Shown one piece after another: positions 15,632 to 25,329 of a DNA stretch of 39,863 nucleotides (positions within the stretch are counted from its first letter, which is position 1; each line of letters opens with the position of its first letter). The DNA comes from Firmicutes bacterium UBA2058 (lineage in GTDB: Bacteria; Bacillota; Clostridia; Tissierellales; Sedimentibacteraceae). The notes beneath the pieces are model-generated. The model had not been told where the DNA came from and did not search any database. It saw only the letters and a program-made list of their open reading frames with translations. A program made the translations under genes and the position numbers. The DNA lies in NCBI GenBank assembly GCA_002332905.1, contig DDAM01000068.1:1-39863 (forward strand). The letters are read 5' to 3'.

Positions 15632-18025
15632 CTATTCAAGTTTTTTAAAAGTTGCCTTTAATTTATATGTTTCTTTAAGTTTTATGTTAATTTTTGATGA
15701 TGTAAAACTTACATCTCCCGACCAATTGACAAACTCATATCCTTCATTTGGAATAGCCTCTGCTGAAATCATAGTATCATTAAAGTAAATTCCCTTCCAA
15801 GGTAGAGAAGACGAATCTAAAAATATATTGTTAATTTTTATAGTACCACCTTCTGTAACATCAATATATAGGTTTGATAATCCATTTAGATTAAAATAAT
15901 TTATAATATGCTGTCTTACATATTTAGGTCTGTTTTTAGCGAATTCTTCTAATATATTTACTTGCTTTTCCCATTCAGAAACATCATTTTTAAATATATC
16001 CCATTTTTCTATGTGATCTTTCACATAAGGTGAGTATAATGTCTCAAAGTCCGTAATTTTTTTTGAAACTACATTTTCAGAATATATTGTATTTAATCTA
16101 TCAGCAAAGGTATTTATGAATTGCTCTCTAAATTCATTATTTTCAAGAAGCTTTCTTAGCATCATAGTTGACCACGGTGGATTTGGCCATATGGGACCAT
16201 TATCCTCAGTAGCGAATTTTAACATATCAAAATCATATTTTGCAGTATTGTTTGTATATAAGCCTAATCCATAATCTAAATCAAATAATAGATATCTCCA
16301 TCTGCCGTCATGACCGTAAAAAGAATCAGGCATATATTTTGAAGTTCTTTTTCTCCAAATTTTTATATTGTTGCCTGGCCAGTCTCTATTTGCACAGTAT
16401 ATTTGCATTATATTATATTCAATAAAATTTTCGACATCTAAAAAAGTTTTTACATACTCATAATTTTCTGAATTTGCCATGTCATTATTTTTAATAAAGC
16501 TATACAATTTGTTAAAGTGCATTTCATCACCAGCAAATCCATCACTAACTTCTATACCTGCAATTCCAGTTGGATTTTTAAGAATAACAACATCATCCTC
16601 GGCTATATTATAATAACTGTAAAAATAATTTTTATTATAGGCTTCCTTAATGCTGTGCAAACCATAGTATTGACCATTTATGAACACTACGCATGTTTGT
16701 GATTTTTGAGTTTGGATATTAAGTGTTGACGGTATAAGGCTTTGAATTAAGTCATCTCTAAAGAATGATCCATTATAATCTGTTGATGGAGTTCTTAGTA
16801 CAAGCTTATTTAATGATTGTATATTGCCTTTAGAATAATTATCGCTGGAAAACTCATAATCAAAAGTATCCTTATCATCATATGATTTTCTGGCAAACAA
16901 AGACAACGATTTTACAGTGTTATGCCTTGAATAGCCACCAAAAATTCTTATGCCAATATTTTGATTTATGTTGTTTATCCTATCTTCTTCGAATATTTCT
17001 ACATGAGCTTTTCTTTCCCATTTTTTACCTTCTTGAGTGTAATTGGAGGGGATGTTTTTAATTTCATTTTCATTTTTTTTTAACCAATTATTATAAATCT
17101 CACCAGCTACATATATTCCGTAATCATCATCAAACAAATTTTTAGGATCTGTTACAATTGAAACAATAGGTATGTCATAATCGGTTAAAAAACTTTCGTC
17201 AACAAAGTAGCTATGAGTAACTATATTACTTTGTTGATATCCATCTTTATACAATATAGCTCTAACTATAGTTGCTGATTTTTTTTTGGGTGATATTTCA
17301 ATTCGGTCTTTATATAAAAGCGAATCTCTAGTTGGCTCTGAACCATCTAAGGTGTAAAAAATCTTTGAATTTTCTTCATCAGTACTAAGTGTCAAATTAA
17401 TTTTTCTGTTAAATAACCCTCCATTTGTAGAAAATTTAGGCTCATCTAACCTTGTTGCATTTACGCCGTCTATAAGTGTTTTAATATTATTACTTCTGCA
17501 TGGTGTTCCATTTTCAAAAGTGAAAAACGCTCCTATACCATCTGGTTTTTTACCATAAGATATATTCTCAGATGTTTTTTGTAAATGCAAAATATCGTTC
17601 CATGAAGAATCAGGAGAAGTAAGTACTAAAATATCATTATCGGGTTTAATTTTAAAATTCGTATGTAAATCTCTTATGTTGTCAACTCTGTCCTTACCTG
17701 AAAGCCAAACAATTAAGAATGAATGTGGTTGTATAGATACATCCGGGAATTTCCACTTAAACAAATCCTCGTTATTATTTGTTATACCAAATCCGTTTAA
17801 ATTTATTTCTTTGTCAGACATGTTATATACTTCAACCCAATTTTCATAATCACTATCTTTATCCTTTGTACTGTTTCTGTTATTAATCATAATTTCATTA
17901 AAGCATAATAAATTGTTATAATCTTTCTCTAAAATAGTATGTCTATTGCTTTTTATAGCAAAAAAAACTATAAATATTAGACATATTAAAATAAAAATAT
18001 ATCTTTTAATTTTTAATATTTTCAT
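15632..18025 (-). CDS. CotH kinase-like surface protein with lamin-tail and chitobiase-type domains
   Basis: 797 residues. An N-terminal membrane anchor or signal (8-24) is followed by a lamin-tail domain (about 38-155; FNEIMINN, ENWVEVYN), a chitobiase C-terminal-type beta domain (about 195-275; YTLDGSEPT), the CotH kinase domain (about 285-660) and a C-terminal repeat like the InlB/Flg_new beta fold (about 715-797; GYEFVNWSGDV). In CotH, NRDWPGNN (546-553) and FDLDYG (581-586) match the catalytic and metal-binding residues of spore-coat CotH, an atypical protein kinase. The long multi-domain form resembles those of clostridial surface or cellulosome proteins rather than the short Bacillus CotH. 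It lies 13 bases after the DUF4956 gene, with AGGTGG before the ATG. Substrate unknown. Confidence 0.88.
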   Translation of the reverse strand: MKILKIKRYIFILICLIFIVFFAIKSNRHTILEKDYNNLLCFNEIMINNRNSTKDKDSDYENWVEVYNMSDKEINLNGFGITNNNEDLFKWKFPDVSIQPHSFLIVWLSGKDRVDNIRDLHTNFKIKPDNDILVLTSPDSSWNDILHLQKTSENISYGKKPDGIGAFFTFENGTPCRSNNIKTLIDGVNATRLDEPKFSTNGGLFNRKINLTLSTDEENSKIFYTLDGSEPTRDSLLYKDRIEISPKKKSATIVRAILYKDGYQQSNIVTHSYFVDESFLTDYDIPIVSIVTDPKNLFDDDYGIYVAGEIYNNWLKKNENEIKNIPSNYTQEGKKWERKAHVEIFEEDRINNINQNIGIRIFGGYSRHNTVKSLSLFARKSYDDKDTFDYEFSSDNYSKGNIQSLNKLVLRTPSTDYNGSFFRDDLIQSLIPSTLNIQTQKSQTCVVFINGQYYGLHSIKEAYNKNYFYSYYNIAEDDVVILKNPTGIAGIEVSDGFAGDEMHFNKLYSFIKNNDMANSENYEYVKTFLDVENFIEYNIMQIYCANRDWPGNNIKIWRKRTSKYMPDSFYGHDGRWRYLLFDLDYGLGLYTNNTAKYDFDMLKFATEDNGPIWPNPPWSTMMLRKLLENNEFREQFINTFADRLNTIYSENVVSKKITDFETLYSPYVKDHIEKWDIFKNDVSEWEKQVNILEEFAKNRPKYVRQHIINYFNLNGLSNLYIDVTEGGTIKINNIFLDSSSLPWKGIYFNDTMISAEAIPNEGYEFVNWSGDVSFTSSKINIKLKETYKLKATFKKLE

Positions 18026-18038
18026 AAGACCACCTATT

Positions 18039-18707
18039 TTATCCGCTTACTTCTCCGTTATAGGATACTATATGTACTTCTGATATATTTTCAATAGTGT
18101 AAAAATGTTCCACTAGATTATCAACATTTACATTTTTTAACGTGATTTCGTATGTAAGCTCTGAAAAATTAACTGAAGTATTTTTCATGCGTAGTTTAAA
18201 TGGGATTTTATAATTTTTCAAAATTGATTGAAAGTCTGTAGTTTTAATATTCTCTCCTTTTAGAACTAATAAATAACAATTATCAGAGTACATGGTTTTG
18301 CCAAATAAAAATAAAACTAGAGCAATGGCTATACTTCCGATAATTGCAAGCATAAATGAGCCAGTTCCTGCTGCTAGACCTATTGCGATTGCCCAAAATA
18401 AAAAAGCAATGTCTCTAGGTTCTTTAATTGCAGCTCTAAATCTAACTATGGAAAGTGCTCCAACCATACCTAATGATATAGCTAGATTACTTCCAATAAG
18501 CATCATTACAATTGAAGTTATTATAGCAATCATTACAATGGTTATGTTAAAATTTTGCGAATACAATACTCCGTTATAAGTTTTTTTGTAAATAAAATAA
18601 ATAAAAAATGCAAGCATAATTGTTACAGAAATATTAAAAATTATTGCTTCTAATGTAAATATTTCCGTGCCGTTAATTAATAAGTTTAATAGATTTTCTT
18701 TACTCAT
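18039..18707 (-). CDS. DUF4956 family membrane protein
   Basis: 222 residues from the ATG at 18707; AGGCGG lies six bases upstream, while the in-frame GTG at 18713 directly abuts that site. Four membrane helices fill residues about 20-140, with the family's conserved loop GMVGALSIVRFRAAIKEPRD between helices; a cytoplasmic or external domain of about 85 residues follows. DUF4956 genes commonly accompany VTC-domain and CotH genes, as here, and the conserved basic loop could touch a polyanion, but no function is established that I can cite. The site GGCGG directly follows the VTC stop codon, so the two are coupled. Confidence 0.85.
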   Translation of the reverse strand: MSKENLLNLLINGTEIFTLEAIIFNISVTIMLAFFIYFIYKKTYNGVLYSQNFNITIVMIAIITSIVMMLIGSNLAISLGMVGALSIVRFRAAIKEPRDIAFLFWAIAIGLAAGTGSFMLAIIGSIAIALVLFLFGKTMYSDNCYLLVLKGENIKTTDFQSILKNYKIPFKLRMKNTSVNFSELTYEITLKNVNVDNLVEHFYTIENISEVHIVSYNGEVSG

Positions 18708-18716
18708 TTCCACCGC

Positions 18717-19427
18717 CTATTTACCATATGATTTTCTACCTAAACAATATTTGCTAATAGAAGTTCTATCTAAAGTATATGGAGACAAAATCTTTTGCAA
18801 AAAACTTGGCAAGGTATGATCATATTTGATTTCTAATACAAAAATATTTGGATTTAACACTGGCATCATGTTTATTTCACTACTAAACAGGTTAAAATTA
18901 TTGCATGAAACACGAATGTTTTTATCAAATGTAACTCTTATATTTTCAAATTGGTAAGTGTAAGCCTCTCTTTCATAATCAACCATAATTGTTGGTCTAT
19001 ATAAGTTTTTGTTCATCATGTAAAATACCCTAGTGGATGTATTTGAGTTATATTTAAGTAGAGGATTAGAATTGCCGGATATTAAAAAGTTTGCATCTTC
19101 CTTAGAGATAGTGGCTGTTTCCTTTAGTATATATAATCCATTTTTATTTTTTATTTCTAATTTTACTTTGTTTTCTGATGTATTATATATTCTTAACCGG
19201 ATTTTTTTCCTAGAAGATACTCCAATTGTTTTGTCATAGTAATCAATATTGCTAAAGGTATCAAAGTATAGACTTCTTATCCAATAGGAGCCATCAATGC
19301 TGTTATGAACATCTGGCTTCATACAACATCTCAAAATATTTGATAATTCATATGCGCTTTTTTTATTTATATAATATTTAACTTCATGCCTGTACATTTT
19401 GATATCATTTTGTAGATTACTAACCAT
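18717..19427 (-). CDS. VTC-domain protein (triphosphate tunnel metalloenzyme fold)
   Basis: 236 residues, the whole protein being one VTC domain, the catalytic core of yeast polyphosphate polymerase Vtc4. Tunnel residues are present in order: R13, E15 and K17 in YRHEVKYY, R51 in RSLYFDT, R77 and R79 in KIRLRIY, E91 and K93 in KLEIKNK, R144, R153 in VDYERE, E199 and K201 in VLEIKY, and S223/K226 near the C-terminus. This intact basic/acidic set suggests an active enzyme that binds nucleotide triphosphate or polyphosphate with a divalent metal. There is no membrane segment; DUF4956 is the probable membrane partner. AAGGAG stands seven bases before the ATG. Polyphosphate synthesis is inferred. 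Confidence 0.85.
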   Translation of the reverse strand: MVSNLQNDIKMYRHEVKYYINKKSAYELSNILRCCMKPDVHNSIDGSYWIRSLYFDTFSNIDYYDKTIGVSSRKKIRLRIYNTSENKVKLEIKNKNGLYILKETATISKEDANFLISGNSNPLLKYNSNTSTRVFYMMNKNLYRPTIMVDYEREAYTYQFENIRVTFDKNIRVSCNNFNLFSSEINMMPVLNPNIFVLEIKYDHTLPSFLQKILSPYTLDRTSISKYCLGRKSYGK

Positions 19428-19459
19428 ATCGATTCTCCTTTAACTAGACTATAAAATAG

Positions 19460-20746
19460 CTACAAATTATATGAGTTATTAGTTCTTTTTAACTTGTTCC
19501 AACCCTTACTATCAAAACAATACATTATACTTCCTTTAATAAAAAAATAAATGTATAGTAATCTAAAAAATAGCATGTCAAGAAGAACTACCATATAAAG
19601 ACTTTTTCGCTTTATACCATCAATATATTTGTTAGCCTTTTTTATTGCTTGAAAAGAGTATATATAATTAAAAACTGTCAAAATAATAAGGTATAATAAA
19701 ATATAGTTTGGATTTTCATTAATTATGTCTATAAGTGCTAAAATGAAGTTTATAATAAGAACAAAAATTGCTATTGTATTTACTATTACTGCATCAAAAA
19801 TTATAAAAAAGCATACTCTTAGCTTAAATATATTGTAAAATACAAATTCTTTGTTTTTTATAATTGAATCAATAAATCCTTTTTGCCATCTAACACGCTG
19901 TTTAGATAAGTCTCTTAGATTCTCAGGGCACTCTGTGTAACAAATCGAATCTTCAATAAATACGATTTTATTATTATTATGTGAAGCATACTCTTGAATC
20001 CTAAGAGTTATATCTATATCTTCTCCCAGACCTTCCTTAAAACAACCTATTTTTAGCAATACATCCTTATTAAATATACCAAATGCACCTGATATTATCG
20101 CTAAAGCATCATTGTATGCTAAAGAACTTTTATAAACATAAAAGCCTTTTATAAAATCAAGGCTTTGTAAAAGTATTAAGAGTCTAGGTCTATTGTTAAG
20201 CTTAAACATTTGCATGACATGAACAGCGCCTCCACAAGCTATAACATTCTGATCATTAAAAGCACTATTCATTACTTTTAGTGCATCCTCTTTAAGAACA
20301 CAGTCTCCATCCATTGTTAAAATTAACTCCTTTTTACTGTAGTAGATTCCTGTGTTTAAACTATCTGCTTTACCAGTATTAATTTTATCTATAACATACA
20401 TTTTTCTATATTTTTCTGATCTAAAGACATTTTTTACTTGTTCTTGCAACAATAATGAATTTTTTAACTTATATTTTTTTAACTTTAATTCTTTAAATAA
20501 AATTTTTAAGGTATCATCATTAGAACCGTCATTTATGAAAATAGCTTCATAGTTTTCATAATCTATTTTATTAATGCCTTCTATTGTATTTTTAATAATT
20601 GGAGCTTCATTATAGCAGGGTATAATAATTGATATTCCTCTTTCGTTTTTATTGTATTTATAAATTATATTTTCGTGTCTTCTTGCTGATAAAACGTGAA
20701 AAAGTGATAAAAAAGTGCTTAAAAAAGTTATTATAAAAAATATCAT
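19460..20746 (-). CDS. Processive family 2 glycosyltransferase (membrane polysaccharide synthase)
   Basis: 428 residues. One N-terminal membrane helix (1-20) and about three near the C-terminus enclose a GT2 catalytic domain. Nucleotide and catalytic motifs: IIPCYNE (41-47), DG at 73-74, DGD at 146-148 (metal/UDP), GED at 241-243 (catalytic base region) and QRVRW at 283-287, the QxxRW motif of processive beta-glycosyltransferases such as cellulose, hyaluronan and poly-GlcNAc synthases. It should polymerise a beta-linked polysaccharide and push it across the membrane. There is no PilZ domain, so no sign of direct c-di-GMP control. AGAAGG precedes the ATG and overlaps the end of the GH16 gene. 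Confidence 0.87.
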   Translation of the reverse strand: MIFFIITFLSTFLSLFHVLSARRHENIIYKYNKNERGISIIIPCYNEAPIIKNTIEGINKIDYENYEAIFINDGSNDDTLKILFKELKLKKYKLKNSLLLQEQVKNVFRSEKYRKMYVIDKINTGKADSLNTGIYYSKKELILTMDGDCVLKEDALKVMNSAFNDQNVIACGGAVHVMQMFKLNNRPRLLILLQSLDFIKGFYVYKSSLAYNDALAIISGAFGIFNKDVLLKIGCFKEGLGEDIDITLRIQEYASHNNNKIVFIEDSICYTECPENLRDLSKQRVRWQKGFIDSIIKNKEFVFYNIFKLRVCFFIIFDAVIVNTIAIFVLIINFILALIDIINENPNYILLYLIILTVFNYIYSFQAIKKANKYIDGIKRKSLYMVVLLDMLFFRLLYIYFFIKGSIMYCFDSKGWNKLKRTNNSYNL

Positions 20747-20750
20747 TATA

Positions 20751-21563
20751 TTACCTTCTTTTCTCGTATACAGGTTTTATTTCTATGTTTTTAACTATAA
20801 AGGTGTTAGGAAAAATAGTATCAATATCAGGAGAACCTGGCCAGTTTCCACCTATGGCTTGATTTATGATAATATACATATAGTCACTTGGAATATAATC
20901 AACAAATCTATGTACTATATTTCCATCAATATACCAAATTAGCTCATCTTTGTTCCACTTTAGCTCTATTGTGTAATTATCCTTTGATTTAACCTCATAA
21001 CTGAAGTAGCTTCTAAGCTTTTCGTTAAGTGTAGTATAGTAATGAATCACACCATAAAATATATTAGGCTCACTTCCAATCATTTCAAAAATATCAATTT
21101 CAGGATAAGAGGAATTGTTAGATGGCATAAGCCATATAGCGGGGAATATTCCTTTTCCCTTGCTTATTTGTATGTCAAATTTAAAGTTTCCAAATAAATA
21201 AGCATAATTGCTTTCAATCATACCTGAAGTGTATGATTTATTATCCTTATCTTCTTTTTTTGATGTGATTGCTATTTCACTATTGTTGAAAACAACATTA
21301 TTTTTGCTATAATATTGAAGCTCATTGTTATAATTATCTTTACGTTCAATAGGACACCACAGTTCTAATTTTTTCTTATTCTTAATATCCTTTAAGCTTT
21401 CTTTATCATCATCTTTACTCATTTTATCATTATTATTTTTGGTTAAGTCATAAGTAATATCTTCATTAAATCTATTTTTTTCATTTATATACACAATTTT
21501 TAAGTAGCTTAAAGTACATGCTATAAATACAAATATCAAAAATAAAAGTACTTTAATTTTCAA
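20751..21563 (-). CDS. Family 16 glycoside hydrolase, membrane-anchored
   Basis: 270 residues with an uncleaved-looking N-terminal hydrophobic segment (4-25) followed by a Lys/Asp-rich linker (about 28-65) and a GH16 jelly roll (about 68-265). The catalytic signature EIDIFE gives E155 (nucleophile), D157 and E160 (acid/base), all present; NQAIGGNWPG is also typical. The family cleaves or transfers beta-1,3/1,4-glucans and galactans. The start is TTG with GGTGGTG upstream; no ATG fits in frame. First gene of the minus-strand cluster; it may trim or release the polymer made by the adjacent GT2 synthase. Confidence 0.87.
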   Translation of the reverse strand: MKIKVLLFLIFVFIACTLSYLKIVYINEKNRFNEDITYDLTKNNNDKMSKDDDKESLKDIKNKKKLELWCPIERKDNYNNELQYYSKNNVVFNNSEIAITSKKEDKDNKSYTSGMIESNYAYLFGNFKFDIQISKGKGIFPAIWLMPSNNSSYPEIDIFEMIGSEPNIFYGVIHYYTTLNEKLRSYFSYEVKSKDNYTIELKWNKDELIWYIDGNIVHRFVDYIPSDYMYIIINQAIGGNWPGSPDIDTIFPNTFIVKNIEIKPVYEKRR

Positions 21564-21923
21564 GTATTCACCACCATTGGCTTTTTAATTTGTTTATATA
21601 AATGCATATGTTTATGTATTTAAATTTATGATTTAAAATATATTCCAAAAAAAGTAGTTTTATATATGTTTTGTTACTTTAAATTAAAAAAATCGATATA
21701 GATAGCAAGGCTCTGTAATAATATAAGCTTTATAAATCTAGTGGGAAATATGAATCAAAACGAAAAAGTAAAAAAAGATTAGAAAAATATTGTGTTATTT
21801 TTGAAAAAGGAATAATATATGTGTAAATAATTTATAATATATTATTACAATGGAGGTTTTTATAATACATTATTTCCTATTATGTTAGATATAATATAAT
21901 TACAAAAAATATGAGGTGTTAAA
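21564..21923. other. 360-base divergent intergenic region
   Basis: Very AT-rich. For the plus-strand antiporter a possible promoter is TTGTGT-N17-TAATAT (21790-21818); a GGAGG-like sequence near 21852 is not followed by an open frame. For the minus-strand polymer cluster I find no good sigma-A pair and no clear sporulation-type promoter; TTGGAA near 21650 is only a weak -35. Short AT inverted repeats (for example ATAATA-N10-TATTAT at 21862-21883) are too weak to call. Confidence 0.4.
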
Positions 21924-23291
21924 TTGACAAGCAAAAAATTTACTGTTAACTCAAATCTAGTTTTAGTAGTAAGCATTATATCTGTAATAGGTTGTATGCT
22001 TATGAATATACCTCTTTATGTAGGATTTTTTGCAGGTATAATATTTACTGCACTAAGTATGTATTCTGCTGGATTTAAGATAAGACAAATTTTTAATACA
22101 ATGATTTCATCTATTGTTGAAATAAAAGGATTAATTTTTATTATAATGTTAATAGGAGCAACTACAACTGTTTGGCTTTCATCGGGAGTTATACCTACTA
22201 TTATGTATTATGGTTTTAATTATATGGACGGTGTAAACTTTATGTTGGCTGCATTTCTAATAATGACTGTTGTCTCTATATTTATGGGTACTGCTGTAGG
22301 GACTATAAGTACAGTAGGTATTGCACTTATGGGCATTGGCTTTGGACTTGGTATACCACCTGAAATGTTAATTGGTGTTTTAGTATCTGGAGCCTTTATT
22401 GCTGATAAAATATCACCATTATCAGGGCTGTTAAATCTTACAATGAGTACTGTAAAAAGAAACTATTTACAGATAATTAAAAGCTTTTCTATTACACTCA
22501 TACCACTGATAATTATAACGGCTATAATTTATTGTATTATGGGTAGCCAATATACTGTCAATAATTATAGTAGTTTAGAAGTATACAAAGAGGCCATAAT
22601 AAATGATATTAACATATCTCCATTTCTTTTATTAATGCCAATACTTATGGTCATATTATCTTTAGTTGGTCTTAAATCAACAATTACAATAGGAATTGGA
22701 GTTGTATGTGGAGGCATTTTTAGTGTTGCAATGCAGGACATGTCTATCTTAGAAGCTATAAGAAGTATAATGTTTGGCTACAGTGCACAGACTGCTTCAG
22801 CTGAATTAAATAGCATTTTGGTAAGTGGAGGAGTTGTTTCTATGATAGATGTTATATTAATTGTAGTCGGAAGTGTAGTATTAATAGGATTATTTGAAAA
22901 AAGTAATGTCTTAGGACCTATTATAAACAAGCTTATAAGTAAAGTTAATAGCAAATTTCAGTTAATTTTTAAAACAGGTATATTATCAAGTTTAATGACT
23001 ATTATAACCTGTGATCAGACAGTAGGAATAATATTGCCTGGTAAGACTTTACAGAATAAATATGAAGAATTTAATATAGATAGTGTAGTATTAGCTAGAA
23101 CGATATCTGATACAGGAACAATAATAGCTCCTTTAATGGTATGGAATGTAAACTCCATTATAATTAATTCAGTAACTGGAATTTCGGCACTTGGCTATGC
23201 ACCATATGCAGTACTGTGCTATTTATGTCCAGCTATTACAATTATAATTTCATGGTTAACTTATAGAAGAAAACAAAAGGAGCTATCATGA
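21924..23291 (+). CDS. NhaC-family antiporter (MleN-like Na+/H+-carboxylate type)
   Basis: 455 residues with about 11-12 membrane helices. The stretch GAFIADKISPLSGLLNLT (D161) is the NhaC/MleN hallmark, and ARTISDTGTIIAPL near the C-terminal third is also family-typical. MleN of Bacillus exchanges malate and H+ for lactate and Na+; this protein could couple Na+/H+ to an organic acid or act as a plain antiporter. Start is TTG with GAGGTG five bases upstream; the next ATG would cut into the first helix. Its stop overlaps the LysR ATG by four bases (ATGA), so the regulator is cotranscribed and may control it. Confidence 0.82.
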   Translation: MTSKKFTVNSNLVLVVSIISVIGCMLMNIPLYVGFFAGIIFTALSMYSAGFKIRQIFNTMISSIVEIKGLIFIIMLIGATTTVWLSSGVIPTIMYYGFNYMDGVNFMLAAFLIMTVVSIFMGTAVGTISTVGIALMGIGFGLGIPPEMLIGVLVSGAFIADKISPLSGLLNLTMSTVKRNYLQIIKSFSITLIPLIIITAIIYCIMGSQYTVNNYSSLEVYKEAIINDINISPFLLLMPILMVILSLVGLKSTITIGIGVVCGGIFSVAMQDMSILEAIRSIMFGYSAQTASAELNSILVSGGVVSMIDVILIVVGSVVLIGLFEKSNVLGPIINKLISKVNSKFQLIFKTGILSSLMTIITCDQTVGIILPGKTLQNKYEEFNIDSVVLARTISDTGTIIAPLMVWNVNSIIINSVTGISALGYAPYAVLCYLCPAITIIISWLTYRRKQKELS

Positions 23292-24166
23292 CAATAAGAC
23301 ATTTAAAAATATTTGTTACGGTTGCTGAATGCGGAAAAATGCGAAAGGCAGCGGAGCTACTATATATTTCACAGCCATCTGTAAGTCAAGCTGTACAAGA
23401 GCTAGAAAACTACTATGGTGTAAAGCTTTTTGATAGACTTTCTCAAAAGCTATATCTAACAGATATGGGAAAGCTTCTTTTGCCATATGCCAGAAGAGCT
23501 GTCGAAATAATAGAAAATACAGATAAAGTTATGAAAAATGCAGGTGAATACTCAACTCTTAGGATTGGTGCAAGTGTGTCAGTGGGTACATATTTAATAA
23601 ATGATATAATCGATAAATTGGAGGAAAGCATAGATAAAATAGAAACCTCAGTTGTAGTTAATAATACCTACATAGTAGAAGAAATGATAAGAAACAGTAA
23701 GCTTGATGTAGCAATAGTGGAAGGTATGGTTGAAGGTAATGATATAATAAAGATACCTTTGTATAATGATGAGCTTATAATTATTGCTGGAAATAATCAT
23801 CCATTTTATGATAAGGGGTCTATAAATATTGAAGAATTAAATTATCAAAAGCTTATTGAAAGAGAAGAGGGAAGTGCTGAGCGTAATCAATATGAAAGAT
23901 TACTGCAAGATAATGGCATTAATATGAAAAAAGTTTGGAGCTGTACTAATATTCAAGCTATTAAGCACGCTGTTATAAGGGGAAGAGGACTTGGAATTGT
24001 TTCAAAAATGTCTGTAGAAAAAGAAGTTGAAGATGGAAGTCTTAGAATAATAAATGTTAACAATATAAAAGTAAGCCGAGAAATTAACATTATTTATCAT
24101 AAGGATAAATTCATCTCCCGGCTTATACTTGATTTTATAAATACTTGTAAGACTATTAAATTCTAA
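23288..24166 (+). CDS. LysR-type transcriptional regulator
   Basis: 292 residues, standard LysR length. Winged helix-turn-helix at about 2-60: LKIFVTVAECGKMRKAAELL, then SQPSVSQAVQELE. An effector-binding domain of periplasmic-binding-protein type covers about 88-290. AAGGAG stands five bases before the ATG, and the gene overlaps the antiporter stop by four bases. LysR regulators usually act on a neighbouring gene, here most simply the antiporter operon, though cotranscription with the target is less usual than divergence. It ends one base from the convergent chromate-type transporter gene. Confidence 0.9.
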   Translation: MTIRHLKIFVTVAECGKMRKAAELLYISQPSVSQAVQELENYYGVKLFDRLSQKLYLTDMGKLLLPYARRAVEIIENTDKVMKNAGEYSTLRIGASVSVGTYLINDIIDKLEESIDKIETSVVVNNTYIVEEMIRNSKLDVAIVEGMVEGNDIIKIPLYNDELIIIAGNNHPFYDKGSINIEELNYQKLIEREEGSAERNQYERLLQDNGINMKKVWSCTNIQAIKHAVIRGRGLGIVSKMSVEKEVEDGSLRIINVNNIKVSREINIIYHKDKFISRLILDFINTCKTIKF

Positions 24167-24167
24167 A

Positions 24168-24734
24168 TTATATTAGTGCATATAATAATGTTCCTACTAC
24201 TCCAGTGCCAAATATTATAGATATGGCATTGGCTTTTTTCTTTCTTAGTATGAAAAGACTGACTGCAAATAGTCCAAATTCAATAAATCTAAAATCCGAT
24301 AATACTATTGATGTTTTGTCTGCTTGAAAAAGACCAAGTAATAATATTGATAATCCTGCTGAGGCTATAAGTGCTACAACTGCTGGTCTCAATGCAGATA
24401 AAACAGTTTGAACTCCGCCAAAATTTCTATATTTATAGTAAAAATAGGCTAGGGTTAAGCAAATAATAAATGAAGGAATTATAACTCCTAAAGTACATAA
24501 TATAGCACCAAATGGTCCTGCTAATCTTGTGCCTACAAAAGTTGCTGAATTTATTGAAATTGGACCAGGTGTCATTTCAGCAATAGTTATCAGGTCTGTA
24601 AACTCTGCCATTGTCAAAAGCTTATGAACTTCAACAATTTGATTTTGAATTAAAGGAATGGCTGCATATCCACCGCCAACACTGAATAAGCCTACCCAAA
24701 TAAAGCTGAAAAATAATTTTAATAATGTAATCAT
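24168..24734 (-). CDS. Chromate-type transporter (CHR family), second subunit
   Basis: 188 residues with about six membrane helices. CHR domain motifs: FSVGGGYAAIP near 17-27 and MTPGPISINSATFVG near 54-68. It is a short single-domain ChrA relative; such genes come in pairs whose products form one transporter. It overlaps the partner at 24731 by four bases (ATGA) and is translated second. Chromate or sulfate export is the family name, but short-chain CHR pairs in anaerobes have no proven substrate here. Confidence 0.85.
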   Translation of the reverse strand: MITLLKLFFSFIWVGLFSVGGGYAAIPLIQNQIVEVHKLLTMAEFTDLITIAEMTPGPISINSATFVGTRLAGPFGAILCTLGVIIPSFIICLTLAYFYYKYRNFGGVQTVLSALRPAVVALIASAGLSILLLGLFQADKTSIVLSDFRFIEFGLFAVSLFILRKKKANAISIIFGTGVVGTLLYALI

Positions 24735-25309
24735 ATTGTTCTGTCCTTTCTAATATTCCATAGTAAATCAATAACACCAATGCTTAAGCATGTTAATATA
24801 ACTAACATAGCGCTAATTTTAAAGAAATAAGTGCATATAAATGATATAATCATAAGACCTATATATAATGCTCTTTTAGTCATACATACATTTTTAGCTA
24901 GATTTATTACAACATCAAATATAACTGCTGCAACCCCAGCTCTCATAACCTGTAATGCAGTAGCTATAATTTTATTCTCTCTGAATTGAGTATAAAATAC
25001 TGAAATAATTGAAATTATTATCATAGGTGGCAATGAAGTACCTAAAACTGCAACTAATGATCCTACTATACCCTTCATTCTATATCCCAAAATTACTGAT
25101 GCATTTATTGGTATTGGTCCTGGAGAAGATTGTGCTATTGCTGTTATATCAAGCATTTCATCTTCATCTAACCATTGAAGCTCTTCAACAAATTTCTTTT
25201 TCATTAAAGAAACTATTACAAATCCTCCTCCAAAAGTAAATGCGCTCAGAGCAAATGTTGATTTAAATAGTTGCCATAACACATTCTTTGGATTTTTTGC
25301 ATTTTTCAT
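24731..25309 (-). CDS. Chromate-type transporter (CHR family), first subunit
   Basis: 192 residues, about six membrane helices. CHR motifs FTFGGGFVIVSLM near 20-32 and SSPGPIPINASVILGY near 54-69. It is the homologue and partner of the subunit encoded downstream, likely in antiparallel orientation in the membrane. GAGGT lies eight bases before the ATG at 25309, and a good promoter is at 25371-25343. Substrate unknown, as for its partner. Confidence 0.85.
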   Translation of the reverse strand: MKNAKNPKNVLWQLFKSTFALSAFTFGGGFVIVSLMKKKFVEELQWLDEDEMLDITAIAQSSPGPIPINASVILGYRMKGIVGSLVAVLGTSLPPMIIISIISVFYTQFRENKIIATALQVMRAGVAAVIFDVVINLAKNVCMTKRALYIGLMIISFICTYFFKISAMLVILTCLSIGVIDLLWNIRKDRTI

Positions 25310-25329
25310 TGTGCTTTACCTCTTTCTTT

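Noticed and set aside
21862..21883. LysR box before the second antiporter gene
   Set aside because: ATAATA-N10-TATTAT is symmetric but made of A and T only; chance is likely.
21564..21923. Sporulation-type promoter for the CotH-containing cluster
   Set aside because: CATA-like hexamers occur on the minus strand, but none has matching -35 and spacing; the DNA is too AT-rich to trust single hexamers.
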